A program made the translations under genes and the position numbers. Positions 1-9,649 of a stretch of 64,000 nucleotides of DNA are shown piece after piece; the stretch's first letter is position 1; each line of letters starts with the position of its first letter. Below the pieces are notes generated by a model. That model searched no databases. It had not been told where the DNA came from and was given only the letters and a program-made list of their open reading frames with translations. The DNA is from Symsagittifera roscoffensis (lineage: Eukaryota > Xenacoelomorpha > Acoela > Convolutidae), in NCBI RefSeq assembly GCF_963678635.1, contig NC_087071.1:6773624-6837623 (forward strand). Direction: 5' to 3'.

Positions 1-7
1 AAGGAGG

Positions 8-2848
8 ATGTTGTTGGGAGTCACATCTCCCATCATTGCCCCTCGTATCGGAGCAGCTCGTGACGCGGAGAAGAGGATGCTGAAGTGGAGTGGAGGGATG
101 GAGCCGCGCTTCATCAGCTGGAACGTCGCTGCCGCGCATACGTTCGACTTCTCATTCCCCGATGCCTGGAGCAGGAAGAAGATCAAAGCACTACCCTCCA
201 GGAGACCAGAGGTCTCGGCTGAAACGTGGAACGAAGTGTATTCTTCCGCGGATGACTTATCGAGACTGAAGTGGTCAGGAGAAGCGAAGGTAGTGATGCA
301 GGAAGTGGCAGGAGAGAGCAGAGGAGGCTCATATATAACGATAGAAGACCTGGCCCCACACGGCGAGGAGTTGGTAGAGTTCCTGGTCGATGAAGAATTG
401 TTTTATCATGCAGGAGACATGGCCGTACCGGCTCGGCCGGATTCGGGCGCAGACGCACGACAAGGACCCTCGGGACCTAGGCCGAAACCTGATGCGGACG
501 ACGATGAATTGATGGATCAGGACGATAACGATGATGGGACCGGAAGCAAGACGGAGAAATCGGGAGAGACCGATCTAGGAGCGTTGGAAAGGGACTTGCT
601 AGAGTACCGGTTCAGTGAAGATGACGATGGGGAAGTCGATGGGAGTCTATTGTTAATGGCACCATCGTCCTTCATGTCTCCTACAAAGGAGGCGTCAGCC
701 GACCTATCTCCGATAGACCCAATAAGCCAGGCTAGAGAGTGCCGAAGCAGGGATCCGCAGAAACTGCTTTATGAGTCACCAAGGAGGAGGAAAATCGAAG
801 AGTCGATGAAAACATCGTTCCTCAGCACATTACCAGAAGAAGAATGGGAAAGATATCAAATGGAGTTGGAAGGCAAGACAGGAGCAATCTGGAGCCGAGT
901 AAACTTCATGGAGAAATCTTGGGACGTGATAAGGCGATATGGGACACAGTCCATAATGAAGGTGGGGTTGAACCAACCCATTATGCGTGAGGTCCTGGAG
1001 AAAATAGTGAGCTCCATGGAGTCGGATGTTCTGACCGAGTCAGTAACAGAAGACAGTGCCGATGATCAGAATGTTGCAAAGAAATTACCTGTCAGACGAG
1101 CCAGGAAAGGGCTGAAGCGACTAAAAGGGAAGACAGGAAGTCGAGCCATGAACCCGAGAGTGGTGAAGTCAAGAGCCAACGCAGTGGTGACCTCTTTAAC
1201 GAGCGCAGGTCGTTCAGGCGAGAGCGGGCAGGGAGATAGTACAACGCTGACAGGGGGAGAAAAAGAGAATCTGATACCCCCTATGCTCTTGGCAGGTCTG
1301 ACCGTAACCGCCACAAGGTCGAAGAAGACGGCGCGAACCCTGGCAGACACTAAGTTAGAAATGGAAGTAATCAGTCAATGTGGATCTGGAGGACTTGAAG
1401 ATTACAGGCCCTCGCGAATCAACATGGCCAAGCTGAAACTGGAAGGACAACTCGACGTGGTCGAGTACAGTCGAATAACTGTGCCGGAATCGGTCCACAT
1501 GGGAGATCCGGCAGGGGGTTATGTGGAAATGTTGAAAGCGAGGAACTCCGCGAGAGGGCACCTGATGGCTTGGAGCGAGAAGCGAGCCATGCAAGAATAT
1601 TTGAAGGGGCTTACGGAGAACTCTAACTTCAATCGAAAAGAGTATGGGACAGTAATGTCATCAGAAGCGAACGAAATTGGATTGGAAAAATTGCTAGAGA
1701 TTTCTTGGAGGGCGGCCCTCCAGAAATACTTCGATGAAACGATGAATGCACCTGCGACTGTAGCAGCATACCTGGCTCATCCTTGCGTGAGAACTGATCT
1801 GCAAGTACGACTGGCTTGGTGCTTGATGGGCATCAAAAAGGCGGAATATGAAGCCAGTAATGACTCGAAATCACGAGAACAGGAGCTAGATTTGATGGAA
1901 GCTCTGCGAGCATTGATCTCAAAAGACGATTCAGCGATAGCATGGGCTAAGCGAAAGGATGCCCTTTGCTTTGTCAGGTTCGTGGTGGATCGCATCCCCA
2001 CTCCTGTGTTGGGAGAATGTGTAAAGATCATTCGGCAAAAGGGAGTTGATTGCGAAAGGAACTTCCTTAGGGCTCTCCTAGAGCTATATCAGGACATGCC
2101 ATTGACCGTGCCAAGCAAGGAGTCGAATGATATGGAAAGCTATCGCAAGTTGGAAGAAGTGAGAAGATACTCCAACAAAGAATTGAAAGTGAGTCGAGAC
2201 TTGATTGAAGCGGTCAGAGGACAAAAAGAGTTTGCAACACTAGGGAGACTGAAGTCGTTCCAATACGTGTCTGGCATACCAGGGATGGCGTATAATCCCT
2301 TCGTGAACGAGGAAGCCAGGGAAGCATACTTCGACTACGAGCAAGTCACAGTGCTCAACTTCTGGGTTGAACGAATTAAGGAAATCGGAATGCTGATGGT
2401 GGAACAACCCAAGCTGGGAATTATTTTGGAAGAACGAGTAGTCGAACCCTCGATTCCCGAGCTAAAAGGGCAAGTGAGTTTTGATTGTGGTTCTATGGAC
2501 GGTCCCTTGAAAACCAGTCTAGTAGTGATGTGGGAACTCATGAAGCCTTCCTGGTGTCCCCATCCTAACGCAGGCTTAATCTGGGACATGACCGCGGATG
2601 TCATGTTGGAAAGGGATGATGATGCGAGTTTACATGATCTGGCCATGATACATCACCTGCTGGCCATGAGATTGACGAAGAGGAAGAGCAACCTGTCCAC
2701 GGAGCTGTCCGAGGAAGGTACATCGAGTAATTGGTTGAAGCAGGGCACATGCTTGGCTCAACACAGTGGGATGGAAGGACATGTTTGTAACATGGGACAC
2801 TGCCTGATTACGCTGAGCGAGCAGCATCGACAACTGGCACGATTGTAA
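8..2848 (+). CDS. Uncharacterised 946-residue ORF (A), possibly gag-like or env-position ORF of an LTR element
   Basis: Long open frame whose first ATG is at 8. The frame is also open upstream to the window edge, so the true start may lie outside. I recognise no domain. Visible features are a very acidic stretch near residues 160-180 (DADDDELMDQDDNDDG), a basic patch near 360-380 (RRARKGLKRLKGK), and a Cys/His-containing tail (GMEGHVCNMGHCL) that does not form a standard zinc knuckle. The coding strand is purine-rich and clearly less AT-rich than the rest of the window, which marks separate ancestry. Two more ORFs follow in the same frame after single stops, then a polypurine tract and LTR-like DNA. 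That context suggests the 3' part of an LTR retroelement, but no reverse transcriptase, protease or integrase is seen here. It could also be a host or viral single-exon gene. Coding is likely from length; function is unknown. Confidence 0.6.
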   Translation: MLLGVTSPIIAPRIGAARDAEKRMLKWSGGMEPRFISWNVAAAHTFDFSFPDAWSRKKIKALPSRRPEVSAETWNEVYSSADDLSRLKWSGEAKVVMQEVAGESRGGSYITIEDLAPHGEELVEFLVDEELFYHAGDMAVPARPDSGADARQGPSGPRPKPDADDDELMDQDDNDDGTGSKTEKSGETDLGALERDLLEYRFSEDDDGEVDGSLLLMAPSSFMSPTKEASADLSPIDPISQARECRSRDPQKLLYESPRRRKIEESMKTSFLSTLPEEEWERYQMELEGKTGAIWSRVNFMEKSWDVIRRYGTQSIMKVGLNQPIMREVLEKIVSSMESDVLTESVTEDSADDQNVAKKLPVRRARKGLKRLKGKTGSRAMNPRVVKSRANAVVTSLTSAGRSGESGQGDSTTLTGGEKENLIPPMLLAGLTVTATRSKKTARTLADTKLEMEVISQCGSGGLEDYRPSRINMAKLKLEGQLDVVEYSRITVPESVHMGDPAGGYVEMLKARNSARGHLMAWSEKRAMQEYLKGLTENSNFNRKEYGTVMSSEANEIGLEKLLEISWRAALQKYFDETMNAPATVAAYLAHPCVRTDLQVRLAWCLMGIKKAEYEASNDSKSREQELDLMEALRALISKDDSAIAWAKRKDALCFVRFVVDRIPTPVLGECVKIIRQKGVDCERNFLRALLELYQDMPLTVPSKESNDMESYRKLEEVRRYSNKELKVSRDLIEAVRGQKEFATLGRLKSFQYVSGIPGMAYNPFVNEEAREAYFDYEQVTVLNFWVERIKEIGMLMVEQPKLGIILEERVVEPSIPELKGQVSFDCGSMDGPLKTSLVVMWELMKPSWCPHPNAGLIWDMTADVMLERDDDASLHDLAMIHHLLAMRLTKRKSNLSTELSEEGTSSNWLKQGTCLAQHSGMEGHVCNMGHCLITLSEQHRQLARL

Positions 2849-2860
2849 GGAAGATTAAGC

Positions 2861-3703
2861 ATGTCAGATAAGAGTGCCATGGAATTGGTCGCAGACTGCC
2901 ATGGGGTGACGGACGTAAACCTGATCACAGCCTTGGGATTTTGTAGCATGACGAGTTCGATAGAATCGCCCGAGCGCTTGGAGCGTGCCCATGAGCTAGT
3001 GACGTCCCTCAGCGTGGAGATATTCCCTGGAGCATTACAGACAGAGCAAAAGATTGGAGGCTGGCGAGAAGCCCTAGAGAATGAAATGAATCTGAAGGAT
3101 AGTGAAGCCTATCACAGACCTACTGGTTCAAGATATATGGTGGGTTCAAGTTCCGCGCCATACTGTAATAGCAAGTATCCTACGCACATGGTGGTGATGG
3201 ATGCGAGGACGCAACAGGTGTTGGTTGACCAACTTTTCTCTGTGCCAAAGTGCGTGAGGTTGGCCAGAATGTCAGAAAGGTCATATGACTTGTTGGCAAA
3301 GATCTTTCGGGCAGTCCCGAAGAGATCCGAAGGCGAGTTGCAAGACGTTGTGGGTGAAGAGTTCATGAGACTGAACGAAGGCAACGTGAGTGAGTTCCAG
3401 AAGCAGAAAGCGAGTGGAGCGTTACCCACTGAATTCCCCACCATAGAAGAGAAAGACGATCTACATAGAATCCTGATGGAAGTGGAACCGTTGCTGGGAG
3501 CCTCAGGGTATCGGACCCGAAGGAACATAGTAAGAACCCATGGGGAGTATCCTTGCCACTGCTTAGCGCAGACGTTGTGGTACCCCAAACGCGGGAATCT
3601 GATCCTAATATGGGACGTGGAGGAGTTGTACTCCACGGGGTTGCCCGATCAGAATCAACCAGTGTCAATCGTGGTGGTTAGCGCCATGCTAGCAGTGAGA
3701 TAG
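2861..3703 (+). CDS. Uncharacterised ORF B, 280 residues, in frame with ORF A
   Basis: Starts at the ATG at 2861, 12 nt after the TAA of ORF A (2846-2848), and lies in exactly the same reading frame. It ends at a TAG (3701-3703). Composition matches ORF A: purine-rich coding strand and similar codon use. I recognise no motif. It has scattered Cys residues (for example EYPCHC near residue 228) and a hydrophobic end (PVSIVVVSAMLAV). Because the frame is kept across both stops, A, B and C are more simply read as one about 1430-codon frame with two nonsense codons or readthrough sites than as three genes. A real polycistronic arrangement is possible but unusual in animals. Confidence 0.5.
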   Translation: MSDKSAMELVADCHGVTDVNLITALGFCSMTSSIESPERLERAHELVTSLSVEIFPGALQTEQKIGGWREALENEMNLKDSEAYHRPTGSRYMVGSSSAPYCNSKYPTHMVVMDARTQQVLVDQLFSVPKCVRLARMSERSYDLLAKIFRAVPKRSEGELQDVVGEEFMRLNEGNVSEFQKQKASGALPTEFPTIEEKDDLHRILMEVEPLLGASGYRTRRNIVRTHGEYPCHCLAQTLWYPKRGNLILIWDVEELYSTGLPDQNQPVSIVVVSAMLAVR

Positions 3704-4294
3704 TTGGAGGCTTATGCGGACACAAATGAGCAGGAGACGGCCGTGCCGACTCCTGAACAGCTGAGCAACGTGAAAATGAGTAGTGAATTGGATCTTTTCA
3801 GAACCACCTGCAAGGTTCTGAGAATACCTAAAGCCATCGAAAGAATATGGTCAAGGCAAAGATTGATGCCTTGGTTCCGTGCAGTGATGACATCTTGGAT
3901 GTATGAACGCGCGAAGCGTCACATGTCAAGGAACACGGAAGCCTATCAATCTTTCCAGCTAGACATAGGACCAGGAGCCTATAAGAGAGCTTTCCTGACG
4001 CATAGAAACGCGGTCACCACGGCGGTGAAGCGAGTAGCTGGAGCGCCTTGTGTTACTGAAAATGAAAAGAAAGAGGTCTTAAGAGCTGACCTAGAACGAA
4101 ACGTGAGCCTATGTCTTCATAACAGCTTTTGCAGGAACCGGGAGCAGAAGGTGAATGTGGACTTGCTACCTTGTTGCAAACCGAGGCTGTTGGAACAGGA
4201 GGGTTGGGGCACGGCCCGCAACTCTCTGGACATGTTAGAGAAAGTTCTGGAAGACAGTGACGCTGAACATCAGGATAGAGAAATGATGGAGTGA
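3704..4294 (+). CDS. Uncharacterised ORF C, in frame with ORFs A and B
   Basis: Open frame of 196 codons immediately after the TAG at 3701-3703, again in the frame of A and B, ending at TGA 4292-4294. The first in-frame ATG is at 3776, so an independent protein would be about 172 residues. Cysteines cluster in the C-terminal half (CLHNSFCRNRE and DLLPCCKPRL), which could bind metal, but no known zinc motif is matched. The acidic tail ends EHQDREMME. A 27-nt purine run follows the stop at once. Absence of an ATG at its head favours reading it as a continuation of ORF B. Function not recognised. Confidence 0.45.
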   Translation: MEAYADTNEQETAVPTPEQLSNVKMSSELDLFRTTCKVLRIPKAIERIWSRQRLMPWFRAVMTSWMYERAKRHMSRNTEAYQSFQLDIGPGAYKRAFLTHRNAVTTAVKRVAGAPCVTENEKKEVLRADLERNVSLCLHNSFCRNREQKVNVDLLPCCKPRLLEQEGWGTARNSLDMLEKVLEDSDAEHQDREMME

Positions 4295-4296
4295 AG

Positions 4297-4576
4297 ATGA
4301 TCGAAGAAGAGAAGAGAAGGAGAAAAAACTTGATTGTCTTTGTGTGTAAAAACTTGAACAAATCAACCAAGTTTTGATTATTGAACTTGTTAAACTTTTT
4401 GTTTTGGTTTAGTTTGGTCAGACCAAACTTTGAAAATGTTGCAATTGTTAAAATTGTTGAAATTGTTGATTTTAGTTACTACTATCTATGTATGTATATA
4501 AGGAGATAGGTGAGTATATTTACCTATTTATTCCCGACTGAAGTTTTTAACCTGTGTAAGACACAAATTCACTGTG
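4297..4576 (+). mobile_element. Polypurine tract and LTR-like region
   Basis: Just after ORF C there is a purine run (about 4302-4329). Next come T/A-rich sequence, a perfect palindrome AGTTTGGTC-A-GACCAAACT (4411-4429), direct AAATTGTTG repeats (about 4439-4465) and a TATA-like GTATATAAGG (about 4493-4502). At 4577 comes a PBS-like TGGCGACATGG. The order PPT, U3-like sequence with TATA, then TGG-initiated PBS is that of an LTR. I have no second LTR copy in the window to align, so the boundaries are approximate and the call is inference. Confidence 0.4.
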
Positions 4577-4587
4577 TGGCGACATGG
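4577..4587 (+). other. Possible tRNA primer-binding site
   Basis: TGGCGACATGG directly follows the LTR-like region. Retroelement primer-binding sites begin TGG because they pair with the tRNA 3' CCA. The matching tRNA is not identified. A PBS downstream of an LTR implies a leader of an element starting here, yet no gag follows. Confidence 0.3.
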
Positions 4588-5925
4588 TAAGTTGAGTAAA
4601 TTCGCTCGAGAAGGGTGGGTAACTCAATAACTTTCCTAGCCACAGAGTTTCTTAGTTTTAATATTGAAAGGACGGCATAGATGACTAATTATACTTGGTG
4701 AGTGAAGTTAAGTTAATTTTAATGGGTGCGTGGCCGTGCCACGTCCCACTTTTTAATCAGAAGCGAAAAGAAGTTTTATGGCGAGATGACATAAGTAGTC
4801 AGAAAAGAAATTTTATCTAGGACACTCCTCATGGTGCAAATTTTGTGAAAATGTTGAAAGGCAGTGAGATGTAGTACGATGCCATTTGTGAACACGTAGT
4901 GAGTTGAGGTGGAGTAGATAAATTTCATTTTCTTATGCGATTTGTAAGATTGGTTACAGAAAACTGGATACCTACTTGACGATAACCCGGTGTTGTGCGA
5001 TCAATAGGGACATTGATGGAGACTTGTCCTGGGAGTATGTGCCATTCTGCCGGATGACACAGCACAACCTTCCCGCGACATAAAAAAGAGTGACGAAAGG
5101 CCTTATGAACAAAAAAGTGTTGCGACGGAGGGTCAGAATGTTCTGGAATTTTTATTTTTGAAATTTCGATTTGAAGGAGAACATTTCTGAGAAATAGAGA
5201 AAAGACGGCCATTTTGAATGAAAAAGACGAAGATCAGAACAACGAGAGAAATTGTGAAGAACAGTTGTATTCGAGACAGGAAAATTACGGAGCCTCTTAT
5301 CGTGGCAATAACACACGATAAGGACCTTAGTGACGGATATTTGTGGAGACGGAGGCTTCAGTGGGGGGAAGAGAAATACCACGGAACCCTCCCGGGACAC
5401 GAAATATAGGAGATAAGAGTGTTATCTCAAGAAAATCACGGGAGCAGAGGCTTGGTCCCCCAGAGACTGTTGTATGTGAAGGGACTGGGTAAACTAGCTA
5501 TAATAGTTGCTGTAATGTCCTAGATCTTAATTAAACACCGATATTATTTGATATTTCAGAGCATGAGTAGATAAAGAAGGAAAGGGTCAATCCATCTCCA
5601 ATGGATTTAATATAGAACTGTCACACAAAAACATATAAAAATAGGTTGTTCGAGCCGTGTTTTTAATGACAATCACGTAGTCTGAGGATCCGAGACTCAG
5701 CTATGTGGTTGTGTTCGCATGCAAACGAAAGCTGATCAAAAGTCGTTTGACTGATGGCCTAAAAATGGTAACTTTTTACTTTGCCCTAGACAGACCAGAA
5801 AATCAACTGGCAAGGTCGAGACGGTGAAAAACGAGTGGAATTAAGGTAACTGACGCCTGCCAGTCGTCAATAGGTACTTTTTCTACGCTCCGTCGCTGTG
5901 TGATATTTGGGCGAATGTTACAAAA
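4588..5925. other. Gene-free stretch, possible retroelement leader or decayed DNA
   Basis: I see no convincing gene. Short open frames (for example 5218-5409) lack recognisable motifs and are not supported. The G+C level is intermediate between ORFs A-C and the very AT-rich Polinton DNA that begins near 5926. It may be the leader of the element whose LTR lies at 4.3-4.6 kb. Confidence 0.4.
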
Positions 5926-6035
5926 AAATTTAACATTTAAACAGAAGAACAACCCAGTCTCGTGACCAAGAAAACAAGAACTTGGAAATCTAGGTAAAAC
6001 ATAACAATAACCAGGTCCCTTACAGGTAGTAGACT

Positions 6036-6398
6036 TTACAGATCCAGCTGCATCATGTAAAATTGCATGAGGTCTGAAAATTTTGAATTTGTTAAAAAGT
6101 AATCCATACAGGAATTTCCGTATCCAATTAGACCTCCAAAACTAAAATTTTGGTCCATTTCTTTCACATTTATGTTTGGGTCCAAAGCATTACAGGTACA
6201 AAAAAAGTAATTTTTTCTTTTTGTATTTGATGAAAAGTCATACCTAATCAAATCAAAAATTCTGAGATTTTCATTCAGTTTCTGAACGTTTTTTTCTTTA
6301 GTGCATTCGTCAAAAATGATAAAGGTTTTTTTGAATGTTTCTACATAATACAAAACCGAGGGGATAAAATCAATCAGTTTTTCATACTTTTTTTGCAA
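6036..6398 (-). pseudogene. ATPase-like fragment, Polinton packaging-ATPase candidate (copy 1)
   Basis: A 120-residue minus-strand frame. It contains KTFIIFDECTKEKN (about residues 24-37), which looks like a Walker B strand (four hydrophobics then D-E) followed by the EKN seen in FtsK/HerA-type packaging ATPases of Polintons. No Walker A P-loop is visible upstream; the sequence before it is broken by stops. The frame ends at a stop near the 3' limit of the repeat unit. The family call rests on this one motif and the Polinton context, so it is tentative. The paralogue at 7332-7694 differs at only a few residues. Confidence 0.4.
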
Positions 6399-7331
6399 CT
6401 AAAATTTCTGATTGTTTTTCCAAGTGTTTCCTTTTCTCCAATACTCTATAAGACCTATTTTTTTAGTATCTGAAGTATAACTTAGAAAAACTTTTCGTCT
6501 TCATTATGCAAAAAAAATTTGTGATTCTGTATCCAAGTTGTGCAATTTTGATAAGTTTTGAGACTCCAAAGCTGTTAGTGAGTTTTTTGGGACTTTTGTG
6601 GTAAGACGATATAATAAACTCTTATTTTATTTTGAAGCATTGAAACAAGATTTCTGCAAAAATCAATGTTCCAACTCATACTGCTCAGCTCAAAGAAATT
6701 TATAAAAAATATATATTCAAGAAGATGAATGATTGAATTACCAAAGTTTTGCAGTTTTGGTAAGTTTTGAGACTCCAAAACTGTTAGTGAATGTTTATGG
6801 ACTTTTCTGGTAAGACGATATGAAAAAATCTTAATTTATTTTGAAGCTTTGAAACAAGATTTCTGGAAAAAACAATCTTCCAACTCATGCTGCTCACCTC
6901 AAAGAAATTTTTTAAAAAATGTTACAGAAGATCAATGATTGAATTACATTACTATAATAACATCACTCAACAAAATTATCGAACATTACAGTTCTTAACA
7001 AACATAAAATCTCCCAAAACTTGGGCAAGTTCTTTGAATTCGTTTAAAGTATATTTGACATAGGCAACTTGCTTCAAGACTTTGTTCCCCTAAATCTTCC
7101 ACTATTTTGTTTTCGTTAAATTCAATATCCAAAACAACTAAAATCATGACGTTAACCGTTTTCACTGAATTGTTTGGACAAAATGACTAACAATCGAACA
7201 ATGCATATACTGATCAAGAAAAAATTTAACATTTAAACAGAAGAACAACCCAGTCTCGTGACCAAGAAAACAAGAACTTGGAAATCTAGGTAAAACATAA
7301 CAATAACCAGGTCCCTTACAGGTAGTAGACT

Positions 7332-7694
7332 TTACAGATCCAGCTGCATCATGTAAAATTGCATGAGGTCTGAAAATTTTGAATTTGTTAAAAAGTAATC
7401 CATACAGGAATTTCCGTATCCAATTAGACCTCCAAAACTAAAATTTTGGTCCATTTCTTTCACATTTATGTTTGGGTCCAAAGCATTACAGGTACAAAGA
7501 AAGTAATTTTTTCTTTTTGTATTTGATGAAAAGTCATACCTAACCAAATCAAAAATTCTGAGAATTTCATTCAGTTTCTGAACGTTTTTTTCTTTAGTGC
7601 ATTCGTCAAAAATGATAAAGGTTTTTTTGAATGTTTCTACATAATACAAAACCGAGGGGATAAAATCAATCAGTTTTTCATACTTTTTTTGCAA
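7332..7694 (-). pseudogene. ATPase-like fragment, Polinton packaging-ATPase candidate (copy 2)
   Basis: Second copy of the 6036-6398 frame within the tandem duplication, 120 residues with the same Walker-B-like TFIIFDEC segment. A few substitutions are visible, such as NEILRIFDLV in place of NENLRIFDLI. It lacks a P-loop and is therefore a fragment. A short trace of the same coding region (the segment around ACGAGGGGATAAAATC) lies at 37910-37945, next to the integrase of relic R. This places the ATPase-like gene beside the integrase in the parent element. Confidence 0.4.
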
Positions 7695-8269
7695 CTAAAA
7701 TTTCTGATTGTTTTTCCAAGTGTTTCCTTTTCTCCAATACTCTATAAGACCTATTTTTTTAGTATCTGAAGTATAACTTAGAAAAACTTTTCGTCTTCAT
7801 TATGCAAAAAAAATTTGTGATTCTGTATCCAAGTTGTGCAATTTTGATAAGTTTTGAGACTCCAAAGCTGTTAGTGAGTTTTTTGGGACTTTTGTGGTAA
7901 GACGATATAATAAACTATTATTTTATTTTGAAGCATTGAAACAAGATTTCTGGAAAAATCAATGTTCCAACTCATACTGCTCAGCTCAAAGAAATTTTTA
8001 AAAAAATATATTCAAGAAGATGAATGATTGAATTACCAAAGTTTTGCAATTTTGGTAAGTTTTGAGACTCCAAAACTGTTAGTGAATTTTTTGGGACTTT
8101 TCTGGTAAGACGATATGAAAAATCTTAATTTATTTTGAAGCTTTGAAACAAGATTTCTGGAAAAACCAATGTTCCAACTCATACAGCTTAGCTCAAAGAA
8201 ATTTTTTAAAAAATATTCGAGAAGATGAATGATTGAATTACATTACTATAATAACATCACTCAACAAAA

Positions 8270-8860
8270 TTATTGAACATTTAAGTTCTTAACAAACATA
8301 AAATCTCCCAAAACTTGGGCAAGTTCTTTGAATTCTTTTAAAGTATAGTTGACATAGGCAACTTGCTTCAAGACTTTGTTCTCCTTTGTCGAGAAGAGTC
8401 GAGTCTGAACGCAGTGTGGCTTGTTCAAACTGTACTTTGTGATTGTGACACACATCCTTCTCTTCTTCTATGTTGCTACGTCATGCACCGCATGACAATT
8501 CACAAGTTCCTGCTCCATGGTTGAGTCTTTGTCGGAATAGGGTTCCAATACAGGATCGAGTCCAAGGTTTTCAGCATCGGAAATAACATTATTTCGTATT
8601 GCTGATACCCTTTCCCCTTCTTTTTCACCAAGATAACTTGCTTGGTTTTTTCAATTTGTCCCGATTCATTTGTCTTTAGCAATTGGAAGCAAGGTTCAAA
8701 GTAATTTTTTCCGTTGTAGGGTTTTTGGGACCAAGAAAATCTCCCATTTTTTTTTGATTCTTAGCAAATTCAATATAGTTTGGAAGTTTATCTCTTCGTG
8801 AATACCTTTTTGAATTGAGACTCAGAGCCAACTGATCAGTAGTAGATATTTCAAAATAAT
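8270..8860 (-). pseudogene. Uncharacterised Polinton gene, copy L (broken)
   Basis: Minus-strand coding relic read in three overlapping frames. The upstream part (about 8500-8860) includes LLKTNESGQIEKTK-like sequence. The downstream part (8270-8455) reads MCVTITKYSLNKPHCVQTRLF and ends in a conserved ELAQVLGDFMFV segment. The same order and residues occur at 38150-38646, so it is a conserved gene of the parent element. The beta-strand-like C-terminal part loosely recalls ssDNA-binding PC4-type folds, but I would not assign it. Breaks lie near 8460-8500, where stops fall in every frame. Confidence 0.45.
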
Positions 8861-9043
8861 GATTTTTGTAAATATATAGAAACTAGGAAATGTAAATGAC
8901 TCACTGTACATCCAAATAAGGCATTACCACCTTATTTGGAATAATGAGTAGATGACGATTCAATTATGGACATTGCGTAGGTGAATAAACTATTTGTAAG
9001 CAATTCAATGTAGATAAAAATCATTTTCAACAGTTAATCAGTC

Positions 9044-9361
9044 ATGGCATCTGCTATGTGTCAAGCATATCCAACTTTTTATTCGGACTAAAGTGCAAAA
9101 CCTCTTTCTATCTCTGTCTCAGAAATTTTTATGAAAAGTTCCTTCTCACTCAAAACTACTGTGTATCTAACCATTCATCAGTCCATCGTGAAAAGTTGCA
9201 AATATCACCTTATGTTAATCGGATCATCGCTCGATCAAATTTTGCTAAGATTAGATAAATATCATTTCATTACCAAGTTGTTGACTGTATATACAATATA
9301 TACAAACACAAACTTTATTCCAATATTATTTCATCAAGAGGTGAAGTTTTCAATCAATTGA
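9044..9361 (+). pseudogene. Uncharacterised small Polinton gene, copy L (nonsense at codon 16)
   Basis: Plus-strand frame beginning MASAMCQAYPTFYSD at the ATG 9044. It is stopped by TAA at 9089-9091 and then continues in the same frame with SVSEIFMKSS-like sequence. The paralogue at 38860-39183 has TAC at the stop position and stays open for 107 codons, so this copy carries a derived nonsense change. No domain recognised. Convergent minus-strand coding follows at 9376. Confidence 0.5.
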
Positions 9362-9375
9362 ATCGTGCAGTCGAA

Positions 9376-9600
9376 TCATTTGTACAAAGAAACGTCTGCT
9401 TCGAAAAAAATACAAAAGACACTATCGCAGTTCTGCTCATAAGCTTGCGTCCACTCAGACTCTTGGATCAGCTTTTTAGGAAAGGATTCGGAAAGTTCAA
9501 AACTGGAAGTATGAGACTGATTTGTTGAAAATTGTTGATTGTTCCATTGATGATTATGGTACTGTAAATAGTGAGGTATCAATTTTTCTATGAATAATTG
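9376..9600 (-). pseudogene. Uncharacterised short Polinton ORF, copy L
   Basis: Minus-strand frame of 68 codons containing HYLQYHNHQWNNQQFSTNQS. It is conserved almost residue for residue at 39222-39422 in relic R, which supports past coding. Asn/Gln/Ser-rich, no recognisable motif, start uncertain. It lies between the convergent plus gene at 9044 and the motif-rich non-coding stretch at 9650-10130. Confidence 0.4.
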
Positions 9601-9649
9601 AATAATTGTTTAACAAAAATTGTTTTAACTCAAAATCAAAAGTTTTTTA

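Larger units (their letters stand above)
5926..8380. repeat. 1.3 kb tandem duplication (two units)
   Basis: Sequence from about 5926 recurs from about 7222 with near identity (period about 1296 bp). Examples are the segment starting TTTAACATTTAAACAGAAG and the minus ORFs at 6036-6398 and 7332-7694. The units diverge after about 7095 and 8383. Each unit also holds an internal repeat of about 205-210 bp (starts near 6565 and 6775; 7862 and 8066) marked by TGGTAAGACGATAT. A further piece of this internal repeat sits at 37940-38110 in relic R. Confidence 0.8.

Noticed and set aside
2861-4294. A bacterial-type operon of three genes
   Set aside because: Introns, tRNA-derived repeats and animal transposons show a metazoan genome. 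The exact shared frame fits interrupted reading better than an operon.
5218-5409. 63-codon ORF
   Set aside because: No motif, no paralogue, and a competing antisense frame of similar length.
5935-6035. Phospholipase A2-like segment after the ATPase-like fragment
   Set aside because: A GPG-like stretch is visible in one frame, but no His-Asp catalytic pair.
8270-8455. PC4-type transcription coactivator
   Set aside because: Only a loose pattern of alternating hydrophobics; no diagnostic residues that I can defend.
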